Positions 31,413 to 40,649 of a stretch of 64,000 bases of DNA are shown here, piece after piece. Below the pieces are notes generated by a model that was not told the DNA's origin, ran no database searches, and worked only from the letters and a program-made list of their open reading frames with translations. This DNA comes from Candidatus Daviesbacteria bacterium (lineage in GTDB: Bacteria > Patescibacteria > Microgenomatia > Daviesbacterales > UBA10151). Location of the stretch: positions 310,001 to 374,000 of the forward strand of contig JACOXI010000003.1 of NCBI GenBank assembly GCA_016176335.1. Reading direction: 5' to 3'. Position 1 is the stretch's first letter. The number at the start of each line of letters is the position of its first letter. Position numbers and translations under genes: made by a program.

Positions 31413-32678
31413 ATGCTTATGATGGAACGAACAAGGGATTTAGACATACAACATGGGAAAGATCTAGTTCGCGGTGTGAGAGCTTGGCAAGAGTTAGAGG
31501 ACAGAAGAAGAACAGGACTTGATATTATAGACTTTAGACTGGCTCCTTCGGACTGGATCCTTAGATACTCCCCCTTCTTTTATAGAAAGGATGTATTGAG
31601 ATACTTTCAAAGGTTGGCAGAGGATATTCACAGAGATACTTCAGACGGGTTGTACTTAGGTGCAAAGGTGGATGGTCTCGTCACATATCTGGGGTTTTTA
31701 ACTATGGAGCCTCGCTCTTTTCATCCTCGAGATCATTTTGAGTTAGGCATGACCAGAATTGCCGGATATATTCCAAGATTAATACCCGGTCCAGAGGTTG
31801 ATAAGGTAAGAGGAGAAATATCGACAAACTTTTCTGATAGATATGAACTGCCATTTGATAGAAATGGCTGGTTAACGTTTCGTAGGCGACACGGTATTTC
31901 TCCTACCCAAGCAAGAAAGGAAATTGCAGCGTCAGAAAGAGCAATCGTGTCAAAAGTAGCAAAAATTGTTGGAGCAAGATCACTCCCAAGAGTAACAATA
32001 AGAGTAGTTAACGAGGAAACAGACTATTGGCTAGGGTGGGTAAGAGCTAATTCCTCTGATACAGAATTTAGAATTAACGAGGCTGATATAAATTCGGAAC
32101 GCTACTATGATGGTGTTCCCGTAAGAATGCTAATTCATGAGTTAGGGGGTCATGGGATACAAGCCCGCTCTTTTGCAGATAATACCAAAGAGGAATCTGT
32201 TAACCCTGGTCGGGTAGAAACCACTGTGCCAGGTGTTGAACAATGGCTACTCGAGGCTTGGGCCTCTGAAATTAGTCGACTATACCCTTCAGTGTTTGAT
32301 GGTTTAACTGATGAACGAAGGCAGAATGCGGAAATGGCAGTGGAATTACAATATCTAACTGATACAGCTTATACAAACGCTCAATATGAACTGCTTATTT
32401 CAGGGAGAGATAGAAAGGTGGTAGTGGGAGAATTAGCGGATCTTTTACCTCATGAGCCAACAGCGAGAATAGAGTTAATATTAGAGTTGATGACGACCAG
32501 ACTTGATAGAATGTTTTATCTTCCTGTATATGGTGATGGTAGCTTCTTCCTAAGACAGCACGTAGAATCATTACCAGAGGAGGCAAAAAGACGGTTTACC
32601 AACGAGATACACAGACAACCGATGACCCCCGATCAAGTTAAAAGTTTAGTAGCTCAACTTCAATTGTCAAACTCCTAA
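31413..32678 (+). CDS. Putative HExxGH zinc metallopeptidase, unknown family
   Basis: The 421-residue protein has no membrane segment. The motif LIHELGGHGIQARSF at about residue 245 reads HELGGH, the HExxGH spacing of M49-type peptidases. Downstream LLEAWASEISRLYPS carries glutamates that could be the third zinc ligand. The N-terminal half is Arg-rich and has no motif I know. Several starts are close together: TTG 31410 and ATGs at 31413, 31419 and 31422. It follows the gene at 30015 with its own promoter. Two different HE-motif proteins side by side suggest a shared peptide-degrading role. I do not recognise the exact family. Confidence 0.55.
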   Translation: MLMMERTRDLDIQHGKDLVRGVRAWQELEDRRRTGLDIIDFRLAPSDWILRYSPFFYRKDVLRYFQRLAEDIHRDTSDGLYLGAKVDGLVTYLGFLTMEPRSFHPRDHFELGMTRIAGYIPRLIPGPEVDKVRGEISTNFSDRYELPFDRNGWLTFRRRHGISPTQARKEIAASERAIVSKVAKIVGARSLPRVTIRVVNEETDYWLGWVRANSSDTEFRINEADINSERYYDGVPVRMLIHELGGHGIQARSFADNTKEESVNPGRVETTVPGVEQWLLEAWASEISRLYPSVFDGLTDERRQNAEMAVELQYLTDTAYTNAQYELLISGRDRKVVVGELADLLPHEPTARIELILELMTTRLDRMFYLPVYGDGSFFLRQHVESLPEEAKRRFTNEIHRQPMTPDQVKSLVAQLQLSNS

Positions 32679-32692
32679 CTTCAAGGTATACT
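32664..32692 (+). promoter_or_regulatory. lysS promoter
   Basis: TTGTCA (32664-32669) and TATACT (32687-32692) are 17 bases apart. The ATG at 32699 is six bases after the -10 box, so the mRNA should be leaderless. Confidence 0.65.
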
Positions 32693-32698
32693 CATTGC

Positions 32699-34168
32699 AT
32701 GGCTTTGCAGGATTTGCAAAAAGAAAGAATTAAAAAGTTAAAAAATATTCAGAGACTTGGGGTTGACCCTTTTCCTTCTAAATCCAATAGAAAACATACT
32801 ATTTCCATTGCCCGAAAGATGATGGGCAAAAAGGTAGTAGTTGCAGGGAGAATTAGATCTCTTCGTCCTCATGGCAAAATCACTTTTGTTGATATTGAAG
32901 ATGCTTCCGGAAAAATTCAACTATTTTTTTCCCAGGCAGAACTGCCTGGTGAAAAATATGAGTTTTTAACCAATCTTGATCTGGGAGATTTTATTGAAAC
33001 AAGTGGTGAAATTTTTAAAACTCAAGCAGGGGAAATTTCAGTTCGGGTTTCCAATTATAAATTGCTCACAAAAAGCTTAAGACCTCTTCCTTCTGCATGG
33101 TATGGGTTGGAAGACGTGGAAGAAAGATACAGGCAAAGATATGTAGATTTAACAATGAATCCAGATGTGAGAAAAGTTTTCGAGATAAGACACCAAGTTA
33201 TTAAATTAATTAGAAAATTTATGGAGGATAAAGGATTTGTTGAGGTAGAGACTCCAACTCTTCAGCCAATCTATGGAGGAGCAACTGCCAAGCCATTTAC
33301 GACTCACCATAATGCTCTTGATACAAAACTATACTTACGAATTGCTGATGAGCTTTATTTAAAAAGGTTAATAGTTGGAGGATATGAAAAAGTCTTTGAG
33401 ATCTGTAAGGACTTTAGGAATGAAGGAATAGATAAACAGCACAATCCGGAATTTACCATGATGGAATTTTATTGGGCATATGCAGATTATGAGGATTTGA
33501 TGAGATTAACAGAGGAAATGGTATCAAGCATTGTCAAACAGATACATGGAAGTTTTAAATTTGAATTTGAAGGAGAAAAATTAGACTTTACACCACCCTT
33601 TAAAAGGATTTCATTTAATGATTCAGTTAAGCAATACTCTGGGATTGATTTAGAGAAGATTATTGTTGTAGATGATCTAAAAAGATCAATTAAAAAAAAA
33701 GGGATTAAATTGGATTTAGATGGTATAGTAGGATTTGGTTCAATCTCTGACGAACTTTATAAAACTACTGCCAGACAAAATATTAAACAACCAACTTTTG
33801 TAGTTGATCATCCTTATGAGATGAGACCCTTGGCCAAACGGAAAGAAGGAGAAGGTAACCAAACAAAATCTGCCAGTTTTCAGCTTTTAGCCATGGGATA
33901 TGAATTAGTTAACGCTTACAATGAACTAAATGATCCGATAGAGCAAGAACGGCAGTGGAAATTTCAGATGAAACTCGCCAAGGAAGGTTTAGAAGAGCAT
34001 CAAGTTTTGGATGAAGATTATATAAGAGCGCTAGAGTATGGTATGCCTCCAACTGCAGGATGGGGGATGGGAATTGATAGATTTGTGTCACTTCTTACCA
34101 ACCAACATACCATAAAAGATGTGATATTATTTCCGACGCTTAGATCAGAAAGGAAGAGGAAAAGATGA
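32699..34168 (+). CDS. lysS: Lysyl-tRNA synthetase, class II
   Basis: This 489-residue enzyme has the N-terminal OB-fold (VVVAGRIRSLRPHGKITFVDIED) and the class II core. RYRQRYVDLTMNPDVR and FVEVETPTLQPIYGGATAKPF mark the start, motif 2 is FEICKDFRNEGIDKQHNPEFTMMEFY, and motif 3 is GWGMGIDRFV. It charges tRNA-Lys. The DHPYEMRPLAK segment is typical of bacterial LysS. The stop overlaps the next gene (ATGA), so an HD-domain protein is co-translated with it. Confidence 0.96.
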   Translation: MALQDLQKERIKKLKNIQRLGVDPFPSKSNRKHTISIARKMMGKKVVVAGRIRSLRPHGKITFVDIEDASGKIQLFFSQAELPGEKYEFLTNLDLGDFIETSGEIFKTQAGEISVRVSNYKLLTKSLRPLPSAWYGLEDVEERYRQRYVDLTMNPDVRKVFEIRHQVIKLIRKFMEDKGFVEVETPTLQPIYGGATAKPFTTHHNALDTKLYLRIADELYLKRLIVGGYEKVFEICKDFRNEGIDKQHNPEFTMMEFYWAYADYEDLMRLTEEMVSSIVKQIHGSFKFEFEGEKLDFTPPFKRISFNDSVKQYSGIDLEKIIVVDDLKRSIKKKGIKLDLDGIVGFGSISDELYKTTARQNIKQPTFVVDHPYEMRPLAKRKEGEGNQTKSASFQLLAMGYELVNAYNELNDPIEQERQWKFQMKLAKEGLEEHQVLDEDYIRALEYGMPPTAGWGMGIDRFVSLLTNQHTIKDVILFPTLRSERKRKR

Positions 34169-34779
34169 CAAGAGATGAAGCATACAATTTAATGATTCAG
34201 ATGCTGAAAAGCAAAAATCTGCAAAAACACGGGTTGGCGGTTGAGGCGATAATGAGAGCGCTTTGTCAAGAATTAAGAATTAAGAATAAGCAAAGCTTGC
34301 GATCTAAAGATCTTAAAGAATTAAGCGATAAGGAATTTGATGAAGATGAATGGGCGATAGTTGGACTTTTACATGATGCTGATTATGAGCTGGTGGAAAA
34401 AGATCCAAAAAGACACACTCTGGTAACTGAAGAAAAATTAGGAGAAATTGGTGGGGTTTCAGAAAGAATAATCAATGGGATAAAAGCGCATCATGACGGG
34501 ATTAAAGATTCTCGCGATAACCTAATGGAAAAGAGTGTGTACGCCTCTGATGAACTATCTGGATTGATTACAGCAGTAGCATTAGTCAGACCAGATAAGA
34601 AGCTGTCTTCGGTAACCGTTGAATCAGTCATGAAAAAGTTTCCCCAAAAATCTTTTGCAGCCGGGGCCAAAAGGGAACAGATTTTGGCTTGTGAAAAAGA
34701 ATTAAATATTCCTTTAGAAGAATTTGTGGGAATTGCTTTGAAAGCTATGCAGGGAATAGCAGGTGAATTAGGATTATAA
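34165..34779 (+). CDS. HD-domain hydrolase
   Basis: The 204-residue protein has the HD pattern: LQKHGLAVEAIMRAL (first His), VGLLHDADYEL (His-Asp pair) and GIKAHHDGIK further on. Members are metal-dependent phosphohydrolases, often acting on nucleotides or signal nucleotides; the substrate cannot be named. An AAGAATTAAGAATTAAGAAT repeat is read in frame as part of QELRIKNKQ at 34268-34292, probably a tolerated loop. It is coupled to lysS by ATGA and to the next HD gene by a one-base stop-start overlap. Confidence 0.82.
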   Translation: MTRDEAYNLMIQMLKSKNLQKHGLAVEAIMRALCQELRIKNKQSLRSKDLKELSDKEFDEDEWAIVGLLHDADYELVEKDPKRHTLVTEEKLGEIGGVSERIINGIKAHHDGIKDSRDNLMEKSVYASDELSGLITAVALVRPDKKLSSVTVESVMKKFPQKSFAAGAKREQILACEKELNIPLEEFVGIALKAMQGIAGELGL

Positions 34780-35369
34780 TGAATATAGCTGATTTAAAAA
34801 AGATTTTAAAAGTATTTCTGACTTTGCAGTGGGCAAAAGAATTGCCAAGACAGGGTTTTATTGCCATGGGTTTTAAAAGGAATGAGGCAGATTCTGTGGC
34901 TGCTCACTCTTTCTCCACAGCCCTACTCTCTTACTTTTTGGCAAAACAATTACAAAAAGAAGGGGTAAAAATTGATACTGAAAAAGTATTGAAGATGGGG
35001 TTAGTACATGATATTGGTGAGACAATTGTGGGGGATGTGGGAACTTTTGTAAAAGGAATGGCCGGAGGGGTTTTTAAAGATATAGAAGAGGAGGGAGTTA
35101 AAGCTTTAGTAAAAGATTTAGACTCTGAAGATGAGATTACAAAACTGGTGGAAGAATACAACCAAAGAAAAACTTTGGAGGCCAGACTTGTAAAAGCAGC
35201 AGATAATTTGGATGCTTTAGCACAAGCCAAAGGTGTACCCGGGGCCAAGGATGCGTTAAAATATTTTAAGGAGGTTTATCATATTACCAAATTTGACTGG
35301 CACAAAAAAGCTGTGGATTTAATATTGAGTGGGGAAGTAGAACCTGAAAGAAGTTGGCAAAAAAAATAA
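34779..35369 (+). CDS. HD-domain protein, YfbR/HDDC2-like
   Basis: This 196-residue protein carries ADSVAAHSFSTALLSYFLA, LVHDIGETIVGDV, and ARLVKAADNLDALAQAK, which together match the YfbR/HDDC2 group of HD phosphohydrolases. Characterised members remove phosphate from deoxyribonucleoside 5'-monophosphates. The start overlaps the stop of the first HD gene (TAATG). It sits between tRNA synthetase genes with serS two bases downstream. The nucleotidase role is inference by family. Confidence 0.82.
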   Translation: MNIADLKKILKVFLTLQWAKELPRQGFIAMGFKRNEADSVAAHSFSTALLSYFLAKQLQKEGVKIDTEKVLKMGLVHDIGETIVGDVGTFVKGMAGGVFKDIEEEGVKALVKDLDSEDEITKLVEEYNQRKTLEARLVKAADNLDALAQAKGVPGAKDALKYFKEVYHITKFDWHKKAVDLILSGEVEPERSWQKK

Positions 35370-35370
35370 T

Positions 35371-36603
35371 ATGTTAGACATTAATTTTATTCGGGATAAT
35401 TTAGATAAAGTCAAACAATCAATCGATGCCAGAGCTATAGATTTGGATTTAGAAAACTTGGTCAAATTGGATGATGAAAGAAAAGAATTAATTACAAAAG
35501 TAGATGAACTTAGAGCAAAAAGGAATGTTGCAGCTAAAGCTAGGGATAAGGGGGAAGGAGGAAAGGTAAAGTCAGAACTGAAAAGTCTGGAAAAGCAATT
35601 AGGTGATGTGGAGAGGGAATGGGATAAACTAATGCTTCAAGTGCCAAATATTATTTTGGATGAAGTACCAATCGGAGATGTAAAAGTTAATAAAGTTATC
35701 AGAAAAGAGGGGGAGATACCAAAATTTTCTTTCAAAATAAAAGATCATATAGAATTGGGAAAACTTTTGGATATTATAGATTTTGAAAGGGGGGTGAAAG
35801 TTGGAGGATTCAGGGGATATTATTTAAAAAATGAAGGGGCAAGATTGCATTGGGCCATCTTAAATTTTGCTTTAGATTATATAACCCAAAAAGGTTTTAA
35901 ATTGGTTGTACCTCCGGTTATAAATCGCGGTTTTGCACTTTTAGGTGGGGGACAATTCCCCTGGGGCGAGGAAGATACATACAAATTAGAGGATGATGAA
36001 TATTTGGTTGGGACCTCCGAGATTCCTTTGATGGCTTTGCATGCTGATGAAACTTTGGACATAAAGGATTTACCAAAAAAATATGTGGCGCTGTCCCCTT
36101 GTTTCAGAACGGAAATCGGATCTTACGGAAAAGATACCAAGGGATTATATAGGGTACACGAGTTCGTAAAAGCGGAACAAGTTATTTTATGCGAAGCAGA
36201 TGAAAAGGAAAGTCTGGGGTACTTTGAAGATTTACAGGATAATGCGGAGGGGATGTTGCAAGAACTTGGGCTTCCTTATCAGGTAGTTTGTTTATCAAGT
36301 CAAGATATGGGTAAAAAAGCAGCTTTAACTTATGATATAGAAACTTGGATGCCGGGAAGATTAGGATATGGAGAAACACACTCAAATTCCATAGTGTTGG
36401 ATTTTCAAACCAGAAGATTAAAGATCAAATATCGCGACAAAGATGGACAAGTGAGATTCTGTCACGCTCTAAACAATACTGCTATTGCTTCCCCCAGGAT
36501 TTTGATTCCCATTTTGGAAAACTTTCAGCAGGAAGATGGTTCTGTCAAAATCCCGGAAGTCTTACAAAAATACACGGGATTTTCCGAGATTAAACCTAAA
36601 TAA
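35371..36603 (+). CDS. serS: Seryl-tRNA synthetase
   Basis: This 410-residue class II synthetase has the N-terminal antiparallel coiled coil that holds the tRNA long arm (residues 30-100, Lys/Glu-rich). The catalytic core includes VGTSEIPLMALHADE, motif 2 (CFRTEIGSYGKDTKGLYRVHEF) and motif 3 (NNTAIASPRILIPILE). It charges tRNA-Ser and is complete. Spacing of one or two bases on both sides suggests one transcript with the HD genes. Confidence 0.96.
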   Translation: MLDINFIRDNLDKVKQSIDARAIDLDLENLVKLDDERKELITKVDELRAKRNVAAKARDKGEGGKVKSELKSLEKQLGDVEREWDKLMLQVPNIILDEVPIGDVKVNKVIRKEGEIPKFSFKIKDHIELGKLLDIIDFERGVKVGGFRGYYLKNEGARLHWAILNFALDYITQKGFKLVVPPVINRGFALLGGGQFPWGEEDTYKLEDDEYLVGTSEIPLMALHADETLDIKDLPKKYVALSPCFRTEIGSYGKDTKGLYRVHEFVKAEQVILCEADEKESLGYFEDLQDNAEGMLQELGLPYQVVCLSSQDMGKKAALTYDIETWMPGRLGYGETHSNSIVLDFQTRRLKIKYRDKDGQVRFCHALNNTAIASPRILIPILENFQQEDGSVKIPEVLQKYTGFSEIKPK

Positions 36604-36604
36604 G

Positions 36605-36874
36605 ATGGCAACTATTGCAGAATTAGAGAAAGAAGTTGAAGCAATTAAACAAAGAAATAAGAGAGTAGAGAACGAGAAGTCTTGGGAAACTAGCTGGACT
36701 AGAAGAGTAGTGATAGTAATTCTCACATATCTGGTTACTTCTTTATTCTTTTTATTTGCCGGAGTATCCCAGCCTTTTATTAATGCCATAGTTCCTGCTT
36801 TAGCTTTTGTTCTATCCACTGCATCAGTGCCAATTTTTAAAAACTTTTGGTTGAAGTATATTAACAAAAAGTAA
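36605..36874 (+). CDS. Small two-helix membrane protein with N-terminal coiled coil
   Basis: The protein has 89 residues from the ATG at 36605, one base after the serS stop. Residues 5-30 are a charged heptad-like helix (ATIAELEKEVEAIKQRNKRVENEK). SWETSWTRR then leads into two membrane helices (VVIVILTYLVTSLFFLFAG and FINAIVPALAFVLSTASVPIF) and a basic end. I have seen this W-x-x-SWTRR layout in small conserved CPR and archaeal proteins but know no function. It converges with the Pro-rich protein gene. Confidence 0.75.
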   Translation: MATIAELEKEVEAIKQRNKRVENEKSWETSWTRRVVIVILTYLVTSLFFLFAGVSQPFINAIVPALAFVLSTASVPIFKNFWLKYINKK

Positions 36875-36881
36875 GCTAGAT

Positions 36882-37829
36882 TTATTGAGGTTGTCTAATT
36901 AAGTCTGCTGCGCGGGTGGCTTGTTGTGTTCCGCTTCCTTGTAACTGACCAAAGTTTGCTGATCCTGTTGCAGTGGGTGTAGGTTGAACAACAGGTGTTG
37001 GGATTGGTGCAGGAGGTTTGACTTGTTGACTGACAGGTGCAGTTTCCGCAGGAATACTTGTGGTTTGTTTAGGACTTTGTCCAATCCCTAAAATAAAGTA
37101 GGCAGATACTCCGGTCACTATGATTAATAAACCAACCCCAACCCCGATCAGCCACTTTGGAAAACCTTTATGTCCTTCTGTTGGAACAGTCGGAACTTCC
37201 GGTACACCATTGGCTGGCGCAACCACAGTTTCAGCTTCACTGCCGGCAGGTTTGGTACTTTCTGGCGGAGCATTGTTGTTAATAAGATGAGAGAGGTCAG
37301 TAGGTGCAGGTTCTCCTTCGAACGGATTTGGAGGTTTGGGGTTTTCCAAACCTTGGTCTGCAGATTGGATTGAAGGACTGTTCTGATTAAACCAAGGCGG
37401 AGTAGTTTCCGGTTGCGGTTTTGGGGGGGAAGAGAATGTATCGACCGCATCTTGGGTCATGGGTGTAGATCCGTCAATAGGAGGAGGTTGAGTAGGTGCT
37501 CCCCAAGGATTATCTAATGGAGAAGTGACAGGTTGTGTACTTTCTGTTGAAAGAGGAGTATAGGTACTGGGTTGAATTGGAGAGGTATCAACCGGTGGGC
37601 TGTCCAACGGTTGGGGAGCAGGAGAATATGTTGGAGTTCCGCTAGGTGTCAAATCTTGTGGCGTGGTATTCACAGATGAGGTTGGTTGAGGTTGAACCGG
37701 GTTTGGATCCCAAGGGGAAGGTGTTGAGGGAGGAGCAGGTAGATTGGGTGTTTGAGGATTCTCCCCACTGTTAGGTAAAGGTTGAGGAAGTGGATTATTT
37801 GATGGATTATTATTGTTTGAATTATCCAT
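36882..37829 (-). CDS. Pro/Thr/Gln-rich protein with one membrane segment
   Basis: The protein has 315 residues from the ATG at 37829; 27 further open codons upstream overlap the secA promoter region and are unlikely. The first 220 residues are low-complexity Pro, Thr, Ser, Gln and Asn sequence. A single helix follows (FPKWLIGVGVGLLIIVTGVSAYFILGIG), and a second Pro-rich tail of about 65 residues ends ATRAADLIRQPQ. There is no recognisable domain. A cell-surface or division-linked spacer role is possible, but nothing in the sequence decides it. It is divergent from secA. Confidence 0.75.
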   Translation of the reverse strand: MDNSNNNNPSNNPLPQPLPNSGENPQTPNLPAPPSTPSPWDPNPVQPQPTSSVNTTPQDLTPSGTPTYSPAPQPLDSPPVDTSPIQPSTYTPLSTESTQPVTSPLDNPWGAPTQPPPIDGSTPMTQDAVDTFSSPPKPQPETTPPWFNQNSPSIQSADQGLENPKPPNPFEGEPAPTDLSHLINNNAPPESTKPAGSEAETVVAPANGVPEVPTVPTEGHKGFPKWLIGVGVGLLIIVTGVSAYFILGIGQSPKQTTSIPAETAPVSQQVKPPAPIPTPVVQPTPTATGSANFGQLQGSGTQQATRAADLIRQPQ

Positions 37830-37875
37830 GAGGGCAGATATTTTAGTATTGTTAGTGTATAAACTGGAGCAACAA

Positions 37876-37904
37876 ATGTCAATGACTCTTTTATCCTGTA
37901 TAAT
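37876..37904 (+). promoter_or_regulatory. secA promoter
   Basis: A perfect TATAAT (37899-37904) touches the ATG at 37905, ruling that ATG out as the start if this box is used. The next in-frame ATG (37914) is nine bases downstream. The -35 region is a weak ATGTCA (37876-37881) at 17 bases. Confidence 0.6.
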
Positions 37905-37913
37905 ATGCAAGAT

Positions 37914-40649
37914 ATGCTAGGCTTTTTTGGCAAGTTATTGGATTCAAATGAACGTGAGATTAATAAGTTTAAACCTCTTGTTCAGACTATCAATTTACTG
38001 GAAAAAAAGTTCTCCAAGCTGACAGACAAACAACTGAAGGGAAAATTTGCGGAATTTAAGCTGCGGTATGAAAGGGGAAACTCTTTGGGTGAACTTTTAC
38101 CCGAGGTTTTTGCGCTCGTTCGCGAGGCTGCAAAAAGAACAGTGAAACAACGCCATTTTGATGTGCAGATGATGGCGGCAATAACATTACATCAAGGTAG
38201 AATTGCAGAACAAAAAACCGGAGAAGGAAAAACTCTTTCTGCCACTCCGGCTATTTTTTTAAATGCGGTAACAGGTAAAGGAATACATGTTGTCACAGTC
38301 AATGATTATTTGGCAAGAAGGGATTGCGGATGGATGGGGCCGATTTTTTATGCACTGGGTGCAACCTGCGCCACAATAGTCCACGATGCGGCCTTTATTT
38401 TTGACCCTAAATATAAGGATCCTGCCCGCGATGATAAAAGATTACAACATTTGCGGCCGGTTTCCAGAAAAGAAGCTTATCAGGCAGATATTACTTACGG
38501 AACAAACAATGAGTTCGGCTTTGATTATTTACGTGATAATATGGTTTTTAGATTGTCCGATCAATCACAACGCGGACACTATTTTGCAATTGTTGATGAG
38601 GTGGACTCTATCTTGATTGATGAGGCAAGAACCCCTTTAATTATTTCTCAACCGGCACAGGAGGCAACAGATAAATACTACAAATTCGCCAAAATTATTG
38701 ATTCTCTCGCACCTTCCGATTATGTGGTTGATGAAAAACTGAAAACCGCGCACTTAACAGAACACGGAATATTGAAAATAGAGAAGATTTTGGGGGTTGA
38801 TAATTTATATGAGAAAGATTTTTCCACTCTTCACCATTTGGAGCAATCTTTGAAAGCCAAGACTCTTTTTGACAAAGATCGGGACTATGTGGTGAAAGAC
38901 GGGGAGGTAATAATTGTTGATGAGTTTACAGGCAGACTTATGCTGGGAAGAAGGTACTCGGAAGGATTGCATCAGGCAATTGAGGCAAAAGAAGAAGTGT
39001 CAATTCAACAAGAATCGCAAACCTTGGCAACCATCTCTTTTCAGAATTATTTTAGAATGTATGAAAAACTTTCCGGCATGACAGGTACTGCGGCAACGGA
39101 GGCGGAGGAATTCAGTAAAATTTATAAACTGGATGTGGTTGTTATTCCCACAAACAATCCAATGATCAGGACAGACCATCCGGACACAATTTACAAAACC
39201 CAATCTGCAAAATACACTGCAGTTGCAAATTTGATTGAAAGCTTGCATAAAAAAGGTCAGCCGGTTTTGGTAGGCACTACCTCAATCGAGAAAAATGAAT
39301 TTTTATCGGAGCTCTTGAAAAGAAAAGGTATCTCCCACGCTCTTTTGAATGCAAAAAATCATGAAAAGGAAGCAGAAATTATTGAAAAAGCAGGAGAAAA
39401 AGGTTCGGTGACAGTTGCCACAAATATGGCAGGCAGAGGTGTGGATATAGTTTTAGGTAAAAATGTTGATAAGTTGGACGGGCTTTATGTTATTGGAACA
39501 GAAAGACATGAATCAAGAAGAATTGATAATCAGCTTCGTGGTCGTTCCGGAAGACAGGGTGACCCGGGCGAGACAAGATTTTTTATTTCGTTGGAGGATG
39601 ATTTGATGAGGATTTTTGGAGGAGAACAAGTTTCCAAGGTTATGGATTTTCTCAAAATGCCGGCCGATGTACCGATCGAGCATGGCCTTGTTTCCAAAGC
39701 CATAGAAGGTGCTCAAAAGAAAGTTGAGGGACACAATTTTGATATTAGAAAACACACTGTTGAATATGATGATGTGATGAATCAGCAAAGAAAAATTATT
39801 TATGAGGTAAGGAAGAAAATTTTGGAAGCGGCAGAAAGTGAGCAAAGCTCGAGCGCTCCGCGCACTAAAGGCACTCAACTCAAGCAGGAAATCTTAGAGA
39901 AGATAGAAAAAGAAATGCAAGCTCTGGTTACAATTTATTCTGAAGAAGGCATTGATAATAAAAAGATTATTGATGAATTTTCAACAATAGTTCCCATTGA
40001 TGAGGAAAGTAAAAAGCAACTTGTTAGTCAGATTTCATCTTTTTCAACAACAGATGAAGTCAGTAAATTTCTAACAAACCTGTCGGTACAATTTTATGAG
40101 GAAAGAGAAAAACAGGTTGGAGAGGATGTGGCAAGGCAAATGGAGGTATTTGTATATCTTAATACCCTTGATACGCTTTGGATTGAACATCTGGATACTA
40201 TGGATGATTTAAGATCAGGAATAGGACTTCGGGGTTATGCACAAAGAGATCCCTTAATTGAATATAAGAGGGAGGGATTTGAATTATTTGAAAAATTAAT
40301 GGTGACTATAGATTTTGAAATAGTCAGGAGAATTTATAAAGTTGCCCTCCAACAACCGCCGCCGCCCAGTCAGGTGGAAGTTTTGGAAAAGCGCCCGGAA
40401 ATAGAAATAGGTGTGGCAACAGAAAAAAAGGAAATAGAAGAAATTGCGGAAGGTAAACCTTTGAATGAAGTTTTGGAGCAAGAGAGCGGGGTAACCAAAG
40501 TAACTATTGAAAGAAACGGTCAAGTGATTGCTCAAGAGACTTATGGAGCAAGTGGTCAGTTAACTAAACCTCATGGAAAGTTGGGCCGCAATGACCCATG
40601 CTATTGCGGATCTGGTAAGAAATACAAACGCTGCCATTATCCAAATTAA
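37914..40649 (+). CDS. secA: Protein translocase ATPase SecA
   Basis: The protein has 911 residues from the ATG at 37914, chosen because MLGFFGKLLDSNEREINKF matches the usual SecA N-terminus and the promoter covers the earlier ATG. Walker A is QKTGEGKTLSATP, the DEAD-like box is IVDEVDSILIDEARTPLIIS, and ATNMAGRGVDIVLG and RRIDNQLRGRSGRQGDPGE lie in the second motor domain. The C-terminus has the SEC-C zinc motif NDPCYCGSGKKYKRCH. SecA drives preproteins through SecYEG. A short Ser-rich insert (SEQSSSAPRTKGTQ) lies in the helical region. Complete. Confidence 0.97.
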   Translation: MLGFFGKLLDSNEREINKFKPLVQTINLLEKKFSKLTDKQLKGKFAEFKLRYERGNSLGELLPEVFALVREAAKRTVKQRHFDVQMMAAITLHQGRIAEQKTGEGKTLSATPAIFLNAVTGKGIHVVTVNDYLARRDCGWMGPIFYALGATCATIVHDAAFIFDPKYKDPARDDKRLQHLRPVSRKEAYQADITYGTNNEFGFDYLRDNMVFRLSDQSQRGHYFAIVDEVDSILIDEARTPLIISQPAQEATDKYYKFAKIIDSLAPSDYVVDEKLKTAHLTEHGILKIEKILGVDNLYEKDFSTLHHLEQSLKAKTLFDKDRDYVVKDGEVIIVDEFTGRLMLGRRYSEGLHQAIEAKEEVSIQQESQTLATISFQNYFRMYEKLSGMTGTAATEAEEFSKIYKLDVVVIPTNNPMIRTDHPDTIYKTQSAKYTAVANLIESLHKKGQPVLVGTTSIEKNEFLSELLKRKGISHALLNAKNHEKEAEIIEKAGEKGSVTVATNMAGRGVDIVLGKNVDKLDGLYVIGTERHESRRIDNQLRGRSGRQGDPGETRFFISLEDDLMRIFGGEQVSKVMDFLKMPADVPIEHGLVSKAIEGAQKKVEGHNFDIRKHTVEYDDVMNQQRKIIYEVRKKILEAAESEQSSSAPRTKGTQLKQEILEKIEKEMQALVTIYSEEGIDNKKIIDEFSTIVPIDEESKKQLVSQISSFSTTDEVSKFLTNLSVQFYEEREKQVGEDVARQMEVFVYLNTLDTLWIEHLDTMDDLRSGIGLRGYAQRDPLIEYKREGFELFEKLMVTIDFEIVRRIYKVALQQPPPPSQVEVLEKRPEIEIGVATEKKEIEEIAEGKPLNEVLEQESGVTKVTIERNGQVIAQETYGASGQLTKPHGKLGRNDPCYCGSGKKYKRCHYPN

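Noticed and set aside
37830..37910. N-terminal extension of the Pro-rich protein (MHIIQDKRVIDICC...)
   Set aside because: It overlaps the secA promoter on the other strand and its composition is unlike the rest of the protein; the ATG at 37829 begins the low-complexity sequence.
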